Shown here one piece after another: positions 21,966 to 31,507 of a DNA stretch of 64,000 nt (positions within the stretch are counted from its first letter, which is position 1; every line of letters starts with the position of its first letter). This stretch comes from Allacma fusca (lineage: Eukaryota; Arthropoda; Collembola; Symphypleona; Sminthuridae), in contig CAMXBY010000049.1 in NCBI GenBank assembly GCA_947179485.1, forward strand, positions 49,791-113,790. The letters are read 5' to 3'. The notes under the pieces are model-generated. The model saw only the letters and a list, made by a program, of their open reading frames with translations, had not been told where the DNA came from and did no database searches. Both the position numbers and the translations under genes were made by a program.

Positions 21966-24106
21966 ATGTTAGCAATGCCTACGTTTTGCTGTACGGTATG
22001 TCGCGAGGAAACATGTGGAGAATCCAAAGTTCTGAGAAGAAATTCGCCGTTCTGGGAATTTCATGACATGACTAGGCCGCCAGGGGCACCGCCATTGGAA
22101 GATGGAGGCAAAATGTGTCCACGGTGTTATCAGGAGGTATACAACCATGTAATACTTCCGGAACGAATGATTAATGCACCAGTTCCCGATCCAAATCCCG
22201 TTCCAGATCTAGTTTTGGGAGAAGTTATCGTTAGGACTGTTGAGAAGACCAGGCGCATTTGCAGCGTATGCGGCCGGCATGATATGCCAATGCAGACAGT
22301 TGGAGAGCTTGTATCAGCTTTCACATGGGTAGGGGAAGCAATATTCATTCCACCACAAAACAAAGTTTGCAAGTTGCACGTTCGACATCAAAAACTTACT
22401 CCACAGGCTCTAGAATCTTTGGCAGCACGGTAGCAAAGTGATAAAAAAACTTATATCATAGATTTTAAATGCCGTTGTTAAAGTATTCGCTATACTGTGT
22501 TAATAGATCGAGAGAAAGACCAATATCAGAAAAGGAATTGCTAAATCACATGAAATTGCTACTTTCAAATGTTGTACAATGCATTCCGACAGTGTCTAAA
22601 CCAGTATTGGATTTTGAGTCACCGGATCTCACTAACAAGGAGTATCTCTGTTACACTGGGCTTTCTAAGCTTCAATTTGATGATTTGCTGTCATACCTGT
22701 CTGGTCGTATTCACGATTCTACTAACAGAACCAAACGAAATGCTCTTGGAATTTTTCTCTGCAAGATTCGTATGAATAATTCTCAAGAGGCATTGGGTTG
22801 CTTGTTTGGCATGGATCAGCCAAGAATTTCTGACGTGTTTCACCAGGTCGCAGAAGCTCTCCATTCCAACTTCATGTCTCAGAATTTAGGATATGGTCAC
22901 ATATCACGAGAAGCTTTCATACGTGACCATTCAAGAACGTTGACCTCAGTGTTGTTTGACCAACAACCAGGATCATGTATGCTTATACTAGACGGCACTT
23001 ACCTGGAAATCGAAAAGTCCAGTAATTTCCAAATTCAGCATGATACCTATTCTGGCCATACGCATTACAACCTCGTCAAGCCATTGTTTTTAACGGGAAT
23101 GGATGGTTACATATTTGGAGCTGAAGGATTGTTTCTTGCAAACAATAACGATGCTTCAATATTAAGTAATATGCTTTCGCCGGGGTCCGAATTCGCAAAC
23201 TTTGTACAAGAAGACGACGTATTAATTCTTGATCGGGAGTTTCGAGATAATAAAACGGAACTTGCGGAAGCTCGAATTCGAATGGCGATGCCCAATCTTC
23301 TAGCCAATGGTAAACGGCAGTTTACGGACCTCGAGGCTAATGAGAGCCGTCTAGTCACCATGGTCAGATGGGTCATAGAAGCAGTAAACGGCCGGTTGCA
23401 GAACAAGTTTAAGTTTCTCCGCGATAGAATTTCCAACTCGATAGCATGTGCGCTGCTGAACAAGTATTCACCACCAATAGCCCCTGACAAAGAGGGAGAC
23501 CTGGAACGAGCCAGAGTAATTAAGGAGAAAGCAGAGATTTCCATCCTGCTTCAATAATTGATAATCAATCGAGGATGGCTGACGTCGCGAGCCAATTATG
23601 TATCACTAGATGTGGAACAGCTGGACAACATTCCTAGGCTAACCATGGAAAACCTTTCTCAAATTAGCTTGGGAATCTACCAAATTCGAATTGCTAAAAG
23701 CTATGCATATTGAAGAAGGCGAATACGCGTTCTCCGTAAATTATCAAATTCAACGTTGTTTTAAATCAAGAAATTATAAAAGCGTAAATTAAAAGTAATT
23801 TATATATCATCTGTTGGTTGCAACGAAAAGATCCACCGTGAACTACCTGACCTGGTCCGGGTTAAGATGGTAAGTCGTTTTAGACGTGGCACCGTACACA
23901 CAGTTTGGGTACATTATTTGCCGCACGGAAGAGGTCCTGGCAGTATACGAGGATACTACTGTATGTGCCTAAGTGGTGCCAGAACACTAGGCTGCTGCTC
24001 ACATGTCATGTCAGTTGTGTGGTTCTTGTGTGGTGTTGGCCGGCATGACGGAAATCTTAAGTATCCAGTCGAAAATCTTGGAGCAAATCTTTTAGATGTC
24101 CGGTAA
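21966..24106 (+). pseudogene. DDE_Tnp_4-like transposase with SWIM zinc finger, broken
   Basis: A cysteine-rich N-terminal part (21966-22433; CCTVCREETCG, MCPRCYQEV, ICSVCGRHD, VCKLH) stops at 22433. The catalytic part follows at 22469-23557: ILDGTYLEIEKS (first Asp), VLILDREFRD (second Asp), RWVIEAVNGRLQNKFKF (Glu). This is the DDE layout of IS5/Harbinger-related DDE_Tnp_4 transposases. After a stop at 23557, the downstream domain continues in pieces (FSQISLGIYQIRIAKSYAY-like, about 23640-23710). A SWIM-type finger lies at 23960-24020 (YYCMCLSGARTLGCCSHV; C-x-C...C-x-H). Domain order matches the transposase at 35357-37584. At least three disruptions make it inactive. Element termini were not found. 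Confidence 0.75.
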
Positions 24107-24784
24107 CTAGATGCGATAAAATTTTCAATGGAAAGAAGTTTTTCCGAATTTTTAATCCCATTGTTGACGTTTACTTAGGACTCACAGAGGATAACTTCTG
24201 CCACACACAGTAAACTCGAGTGCTTACCTACTTTGACGCTTCAATTGTTTAGTATTGTAATATGATATAAATGTTTACTTTTATTTACTGACATTATTAA
24301 CTGTACCCAGCCTATTACAATCCGCTGCTCAAATGTACTTGTATTGGAACAACCTTATATTTCATGCGTTATTTGCACATTTAACCGTACTTTTCAAATT
24401 CTTAAACATGTAGTAATAATCGTATCATTTCATCAGCACGATTATCCAGAACTAAGTACACAATGGTCTCAGTTTGAATCAATTTGCTAGTAAAAGCTTC
24501 TGAAATATAATACGTTAAAGTTAATCGAGTTGAAGAATAGTCATTTATATTGCTTTGTTTTTAGTTATATATATATGAATATTTAGCATACTGACCCAAT
24601 CACTCATTAAATATTGTTTTAATTCTGGTAAGTTGGTAACGGTAAAAATGAAAAAAGGTATAATAGTCAGGGTAGAGGTGGCTATGCTAGCTCCAATAGT
24701 TTAGAATGGCTTTAGTTGATTTCTTTTCGATTTATGGATTTTAAACTGTTTTAAAGCCAATTATTGTATTGATATTTGTAATTA
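24107..24784. other. No gene recognised
   Basis: AT-rich spacer between the transposase pseudogene and the tandem duplication. Confidence 0.4.
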
Positions 24785-25151
24785 TTATAAATTGTTACTG
24801 GAATGCCAATAACTACTGTAGCTAGAGATACCACCTCGGGTGTTTGGTGGGGAGGGGTGGGTAGGATATGGGTCTATTATTTCACAATTTTCCAATTTTA
24901 TTAATAGTTCTTTTGTTTTTTTTCAGGAAATGCGTAATTGGATATGCGAAACCCTCTTAACGTGAAATACTTACTGGTAAGTTTTAGGTAGCTCAGCATG
25001 TATATTTTAGCAGTTAATGCTAATATATGCATCAGTAGGTGGCAAATTCCTCGGGAAAGTGGATGCTGCTGAGTACGGGTGGAATTTTGCCAAAACCTAA
25101 AAGTCTAGAAAACTAAATGCAAAGTCAGTAAGTTTTAGTGCACGTTAGTAC
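24785..25151 (+). repeat. Tandem duplication, unit 1 (interrupted by hAT)
   Basis: Aligns with 26374-26720: shared landmarks are ACCTCGGGTGTTT, a polypyrimidine run ending TTTTTTTCAGG, GGATATGCGAAACC, and GATGCTGCTGAGTACGGGTG. Unit 1 resumes after the hAT insertion, at 26232-26330. A TTTTCAG acceptor followed about 50 bases later by ACTG|GTAAGT resembles a small exon. In unit 2 the donor is degraded. Confidence 0.72.
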
Positions 25152-26231
25152 CAGGGTTGCACAAATGAAAATGCCCTAGGTTTTATGCCTGCCCTCCTGA
25201 AAATGCCCTGAAAATGCCCAAAACGCCGAAAATGCCCTGAAAATGCCTTACTTTGAAAATGCCCGGCATTTTGGGCATTTTCGGCAGGCATTTTGGGCAT
25301 ATTGGGCATTTTTACAGAAACTTATACAATATGACCATTATTGCTCCTTTAACAAATATAAGTGAGTTTTTCATAGCACAATCAAACCCATCCAGTTTTA
25401 GAAAATGTTTGAAGTACTTGATTTAAAAAAAAGAATTTAATTAGTCTAATTCGTTACTTATGGCCAGTGGTTATTTCAATAATCCTTAAAAAAATTAAGC
25501 CCCAACGGAGTTGCAAACTTTCAACGCTGTACATTGTTAAAAACTTTTGGATTTGGAAAGAACAATTTGCACAGTGCCAGCATAAATTCAGTATTTTAAT
25601 AATGGCATGTAAAGTATAGACACTTTCATTAGATACATAAGATGCGACTGTTATAGTATATGTCAAAACCTCCGTAGAAAATTTTCTGTCGACTTTGAAA
25701 ATTGCATTTAATTAGCCATAGTGAACCAGTGTAATAATTCTAGGAGTCCAAAATGTAACAATAAATACATTTAGATGCCGACGAGTTTTGAAATTCACAA
25801 ACAAAGATATTTTTAATCTTTTAACAACTGTTTTATCCTTTTGTGTTGCATCTTTGCCCGTATAATATGTTTGTTCTTGAAATCTAAATAATTCCAGACA
25901 CGGTGTACAAGCGAATTTTTACAATAAATAAGGAAAATAGAATTATTATTATTTTTCCATAAATAATAATTTTTTAACCTTCTTGGAAATATTTTGTTTC
26001 TATAATTTTATTTGGTAATCCAGCTGAATATTAAATTTATTTGTAACATACTGTTTAGTGACTTATTTTGCTAAATTAGCAGGTGGCTAAAGCCATATAT
26101 TTAAAAAATTATGCGAATATGCCGAAAATGCCTGCCCTAGGCTGAATATGCCCAAAGTGCCCAAAGTGCCAGGGCATTTTGGGCAGGCATAATGCCGAAA
26201 ATGCCATGGCATTTTCAATTGTGCAACCCTG
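25152..26231. mobile_element. hAT-type non-autonomous element (GGGCATTTT family)
   Basis: Ends CAGGGTTGCACAA and TTGTGCAACCCTG are inverted, and an 8-bp target duplication GTTAGTAC is perfect at 25144-25151 and 26232-26239, diagnostic of hAT-type transposition. About 150 bp at the left end and 130 bp at the right are dense in GGGCATTTT/AAAATGCCC units in both orientations. The interior is AT-rich without a transposase. An old copy lies inverted at 7255-7790. Confidence 0.92.
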
Positions 26232-26373
26232 GTTAGTACAGCCCCGTTTGAATAATTTTTCTTCAGTCCAAAAACATGTTTCCACAAAAATCCGGGTTGA
26301 TTAACAACGGTAATAATAAACTCGTTTAAAATCGAGTAGATCGATGTAGTCTATAAATAATTTTTGACATTTG

Positions 26374-26780
26374 TAGTTATTATGAATAGTTACTGTACCT
26401 AGAGATAACACCTCGGGTGTTTCGTGGGGATTGATGGGTTGGATCCGGGTCCATTATTTTACAATTTGCCTGTTTTATTAGTATTTGTTGTTTTTCAGGA
26501 TATCCGTAATGGGATATGCGAAACCTTTATAAAATTAAATGCTTACAGTTATGTTTTAGTTAACAGCAGCTATGTATATTTATAAGATATGCATCAGTAG
26601 GTGGCAAATTCCTCGGGAAAGTGGGTGCTGCTGAGTACGGGTGGAATTTTTCCAAATGCTAGAAAGTCTAAATAATTACCTGCAAACAACTTTAGTAATT
26701 GTTAGCGTACGTTTGCATCAGTCAAAACCATATTTCCGCGAAAATCTGGGTTGATTCGTTTGACATTTGTAATATCTGTG
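26374..26780 (+). repeat. Tandem duplication, unit 2
   Basis: Second unit of the duplication beginning at 24785. It runs to the AAAATCTGGGTTGATT landmark that in unit 1 lies just after the hAT insertion (26290-26305), so the insertion post-dates the duplication or affected only one unit. Confidence 0.7.
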
Positions 26781-26821
26781 TTGTGGCTTATGTAAATACA
26801 TAATGGGAATTTCCGCCATAC

Positions 26822-27560
26822 CCAGGGTTGGCCTTGAAAATGTCATGTCATTTTGGACATTTTGCATGCAGAAAATACGTGGACATTTTTGGCGACTTTT
26901 CATGACATTTCCGGTATCTATGATATTTTGGACATTTTTGGCATATTCCACGTAGGACAGGCATTTTTGGGCATATTCAATTATTTTTCGGAACTCTTCT
27001 ACCTCGGCGCTTGTATTATTTAAAGGTACATTTCCTTATCTCATTCATTTGACGCATGTTTAGTTAGAACGTGCAAATATCTTTATAAGTACATACACGA
27101 TTTTTCGTTACCTATTGTAGCGAGTTTCGATTCAGTATAATGAAATTATCACTATCTTAAATCTTGTCCCATTTCCTTGGTTTTAATTTGAGATATAATC
27201 ACGATTCCTTCAGTCAACGAAAAGATTAATTGGGGTTCATTGTGCAGACATTGGTGAACAAATAGTCGTGTGATAATTTTTGTCATAAAAAGCACAAGTT
27301 GAGGACAGTTTTGAAATATCTACATAATACACAGGTGAAGCAAGATGCAGGAACTGTCAGTTTCAAATGTTTTTAATTAATTCATTCTGTAAAATGTATA
27401 TTTTTTAATGAAGCGGGATATTCCAAAACTATCTTTGAACAAAAGCGACAAATGAAGATTATTTACAAATATTCGAATATGCCCTAAATGCCTTCCAAAA
27501 ATGGTCAAAATGCCGGGTATTTTGGCATTTTCATGGCACGTGCAAGCGGATAAAACTTAG
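26822..27560. mobile_element. Degenerate relative of the GGGCATTTT hAT family
   Basis: Starts near CAGGGTTGG at about 26822 and has GACATTTT/GGCATTTT steps at both ends (26850-26970 and 27480-27540). The right terminus is eroded and no clean 8-bp target duplication remains. Confidence 0.5.
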
Positions 27561-28287
27561 GGTATTTATATTTGTCTAACCCTCCATATACCCCATTTAA
27601 TGTATTTATATTGCTGGTGTGCAATCAAGTATCAAGTTAAAACTTGAACCCAAACGTTAATTGTTTGTATACATAGGTACAATAAACAATCCGTGCAATG
27701 CACCGATTTAAGCAAATCTCGTTTGCAGGTGCAGGAAAGTGAAACTTGCTCGATTGTAATCCTTAAAAAATAAATAGTTAACCCGGATAAAAACATTTGG
27801 AACTTATTTAGGGTGAGCGATGAAATTAATTAATTAATTTGAAGCTATAAGAAAAACTCCCAATAGGTAAAATTTATAACGACATCTCTACATGCCGCCT
27901 TGGTCGAGTTTGTACTATATTTGGGAACAACCTTATGGCAAAGATTGTTATTTCAGCCAAACCACAGATATCCAAACGAAATAGCCTTCCTTCAAACCTT
28001 CGAAGGCAATTTAAAAAAAAACGCACCACGATATACATGCCACTGACTTTATTTGAAACGACTAATTGTAAATTTACTTTTCGTCAACTAACTGGCGCTT
28101 GCTTACCCTCGCAGTTAAGTTTCTGAAGTTTATATTTAATTATAATTAACTTAATGGTTATTTATGAATCAAATTAATATAAGGCACAGCAGCAGTGAAT
28201 GACCTATTTTTTGGTACCTGTATCCTTTCCATCGTTAAGTTGCTCTGTTGTGGAGATTGTACCGAAATTGCAAACCTTGGGTGAGAT
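27561..28287. other. No gene recognised
   Basis: AT-rich; the 63-aa plus-strand frame near 27935 has no recognisable character. Confidence 0.4.
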
Positions 28288-28295
28288 GATTGCAC

Positions 28296-29178
28296 TAGTG
28301 CATCGCATGGGTATGGGTAGTCCCTGCGTATTTGGGTACAGGTCCAGGTCCGAAATGGGTAATCTGTTTTAGTACCCAAACTGAATGGGTACTAGATATG
28401 TGTACCCAAATTTTGGGTACAAAACCAATTGTTGGGTACAGGTACAAACTTTCAATGTACCTGAACCTGAAAAACTAATACCTGAAAATGTGGGTTCTTT
28501 TACAAACATCTAATCCATCTTACGGGGCATCTAGTGTAGTATGTGGCTCTCTCTCCAACCTATAGGTTTGTTTTGATATTCAGCTTGTTTTCAGGATTTT
28601 ATCGCAATTTTTGAAAACGTATACGTTTATGTAATATAGATGGTTGACTTAGCACAACGTACCAGCAATAAGTTCGTTTAATTACAAATTCCACCTGTGA
28701 TTCAGTAAAAATGGTGTTAAATGATATTGTGGTTATGGAGGACGATCTAGAAGTGGAATATTTAATTGGACATGGCAATACCTCAGATGGTATAGAAGTT
28801 ATGGTTTCATTAAGATGTCTAGTTTTGCAAAAATTATGACGAGGCAGAATTTTGTCTAGCTGGTAACTGCTGGGATGTAAATCATCGAATGCCATCATTT
28901 TGAATCGTTTACAGTAATTCCTTTTAAAGTAACTGATTGGGTACAGGTACGTAGGAAAATATTTCACGTACAGGTCCATATATTGGGTATATTTCGGGTA
29001 CGGGTAAAATTCAGGAACAGGTACAAACTTCTTGCAAAACATTCAGGTCCTGTACCAACATTTATTTAATGGGTACTTTTATTCAGGTACGGGTTTGGGT
29101 ACGATTTTTGCCAGTACCCTCTATTTGGGTCCAGGTTCAGGGTTAGGTACAGCATTTGTGTACCCATGCGTAGCACTG
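28296..29178 (+). mobile_element. GTACC-rich hAT-like element, copy B (complete)
   Basis: The left end TAGTGCATCGCATGGGTA and right end TACCCATGCGTAGCACTG are inverted. Flanks GATTGCAC (28288-28295) and GATTGCAA (29179-29186) are an 8-bp target duplication with one change. The outer third on each side is made of GGGTACAGGTCC-type steps. The middle (about 28700-28840) carries a short frame relic (MVLNDIVVMEDDLEVEYLIG) that is conserved but diverged in copy A, probably a transposase remnant. Confidence 0.82.
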
Positions 29179-29186
29179 GATTGCAA

Positions 29187-29811
29187 ACATTTGTAAGAAA
29201 GTTTCACTTTCTAAAAACAATATTTAGGAACCTTGGTGTAGGATGTACGTTGGTTTTTATTCGAGCCATTTTTCCATTAATTGGGTTTGATTATTTATTC
29301 CACACATCTAACATGCTATGATTGAATTTATTTTCAAATGAGAAATAAATTATGTCACCTCATATCATTGAAATTTAATTGATTTTGCTGAAAATGTTTC
29401 GCAATTAATATTAAAGAACAAGCAAATACGTAGACGTTCAAGCGCCCCTGCACATTGGGATATTCGGAAACAACCCCAGTGATTAAAGGATGATGACTTC
29501 AAGGTATTTGCAATCGGCATACCCTTTATGAGATTTTAAAAAACATTGGAATCCTGGTTTTAGTTTCAACGCTGTTCGTATTATTTTATTAGTTACGTTG
29601 ACGATTTAAGCCAGTTTGCGGCCAGCTAGTGCTCACAAATATTTATATCGGTTGATTTGTTCCGTCACACAAAACTTACTAGCTAATAGCAGCTGGGAAT
29701 CAAAAATCGGCTGCATAGTGTCAGTAAGCATACATTGTCGCCTAGCTTGTTTGCTATATTCTATGCTAATAGATAGATCATATTCCCATTATTTCCCCTT
29801 GTTATTCGTTG
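29187..29811. other. No gene recognised
   Basis: AT-rich spacer. Confidence 0.4.
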
Positions 29812-29881
29812 GCACCGGGTGGTAGAGTGGTGCTAGCTTCTTCCCAAAAAGGTTGAAGTCGGCGAGTTCTATCCCCGGTGC
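29812..29881 (+). other. tRNA-like segment (plus strand)
   Basis: GCACCGG at 29812-29818 pairs with CCGGTGC at 29875-29881 as a 7-bp acceptor-like stem. Between them are TGGTAGAGTGG, close to RNA polymerase III box A, and GAGTTCTATCCC, close to box B. The anticodon and T arms do not fold well, so this is a degenerate tRNA or a tRNA-derived SINE head. Confidence 0.5.
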
Positions 29882-29981
29882 TGAACACGTAGTAACACAC
29901 GTTGCGCAATAGTGTGCAGAAAGTTTCAACCGTAGGAACACACAATGCGCAATATCCCAAATACATTATTTTTTGCCACCG

Positions 29982-30048
29982 GCATTGGGGAATTGAAGCC
30001 TAGTCGCTGCGCTCGCAGTCCAGCGCTAGACCTCTCTTCCACCAACGC
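29982..30048 (-). other. tRNA-like segment (minus strand)
   Basis: On the minus strand GCGTTGG (30048-30042) pairs with CCAATGC (29988-29982), with a box A-like TGGAAGAGAGG and a box B-like GCTTCAATTCCC between them. It sits 100 bp from, and inverted to, the plus-strand tRNA-like segment; ACACA...GCGCAATA strings lie in the spacer. Confidence 0.5.
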
Positions 30049-30306
30049 CTCAACAATTGCATAAATAAAAAAACGCTTATATACTAAGCGCCTTTTTACA
30101 TGCTATGGAATGTGTAAGCCAATGTTTATAATATTTGCAATCCATTTCGTCTCTTCAATTATCATGAGGTTTGACGGATGGCTTTATTGTTTGTTTATTT
30201 TTAATAAATAGCATTCATTTATTTAAGAAAAGTAACAAAAAAATCGATTTAGATTTTTTTTTGCAAAAAAATGTGTCACTGAACAGCGTGATGGTCTTGA
30301 AGGTGA

Positions 30307-30855
30307 ACCAAAAGAACCGGAGTTTGACTTACAAGCAAAGTCTTCCGATGTGACCTTCAGAATTAAATGAAAATTGGTGGAATTGTAGGCACTACTAATA
30401 GTGTTCACACAAACCACAAACTTGGTGCCATCTCCTCTGGGTTCGCGCAGTAGGATATTTGAAAGTTTGATTTTTTTTGAAAGTTTGACAGGGGGAGGGA
30501 CCCTTCCTCGCTTGAATTTTTTCATGTTAAATCCCATAAGAAAAATCCATTTTCGCAACTCGAGCAAAATCCAAACCAATGTTCATACATAAAAATACTC
30601 TAGTCCCGTTTTCAAGGGTACACAATTTGAGCAGAAATAAGCCAATTCTCAACATTATCAACAATAGATATCATTCCATCGATTGGGATAACGCCAAGTC
30701 AATTATAAAAGAACCAAATCAATTTTTGAGGAAAATTAAGGAGGGTCTAATAATCCAACAATCCGACAGAAAATTGATGAACGTCAATGATGGTTTTTTA
30801 TTAGATGTTGCATGGAAGCTATTAATTCAGAAAATTCTAACTGCTAATTTTTAAA
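30307..30855 (+). mobile_element. Penelope-like element fragment, copy 2
   Basis: Near-identical to 20288-20752 but extends further: after the shared IDWDNAK block it continues LMNVNDGFLLDVAWKLL to a stop at 30855, matching the usual continuation of the Penelope GIY-YIG region. A CTGAGGATGAG...GTCGAAA string follows at 30942-30973; similar strings follow the coding region in many Penelope-like elements and resemble hammerhead remnants, though the catalytic core here is not canonical. Confidence 0.58.
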
Positions 30856-31507
30856 AAATAGCAATCGTCAAAAATTATTTTTAAAAAATTGTATATTTTT
30901 TTCCATTGTGTGAATTTATCTGTCACTTGCTTTTTATTGCCTGAGGATGAGTCTGTTAGATGTCGAAAGCTTGCATATAATTTAGCTTGTTCAATAAAGA
31001 TTAACCACGTAAACCAAAGATATGGATACGATTATTATAGGAATTATTTTATTCAATTCGTCTATAATTTGTTTCACATAAATATTATTATTTTAGCTTT
31101 CACAACCGAAAAACAATGCTAATGTATCAACACGTACATATGTAAACCTTTTCAATGTAAAATTGCATTTGTATTTCATTAATTCATCATGTTTCGAGCA
31201 TGTGTTAGTTTCATTTTGGCTTTTAACACAAAATATATCTTTATTTCAAGTAACTCGTAACTGTAATTTCACATAAACTTACATAATAGCTCATAATTGT
31301 GCGACGAATTACGTATGATCATAATACTGTCCATAGTAGTACCCATTATGATGTCATGATTTGTTTTGTAGGATCTTGTTGCTACCGGGTAAACTGAAAT
31401 ATTGCCATTAACTTACACAAATATTTTTCCATAAACATGATTCGGATATCGTTTATTATATCGAATGAGGTACATTTAACCTTCAAAAGTAGTGTAGCCA
31501 GCTAAGT
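30856..31507. other. No gene recognised
   Basis: AT-rich spacer between the Penelope fragment and the foldback-like transposon. Confidence 0.4.

Noticed and set aside
22130-23544. Minus-strand frames of 80 and 145 codons
   Set aside because: They are shadows of the plus-strand transposase frames, which carry the catalytic motifs.
30223-30579. 118-codon minus-strand frame, also present at 20285-20560
   Set aside because: It is antisense to the Penelope-like coding strand and is shared only because the two copies are nearly identical.
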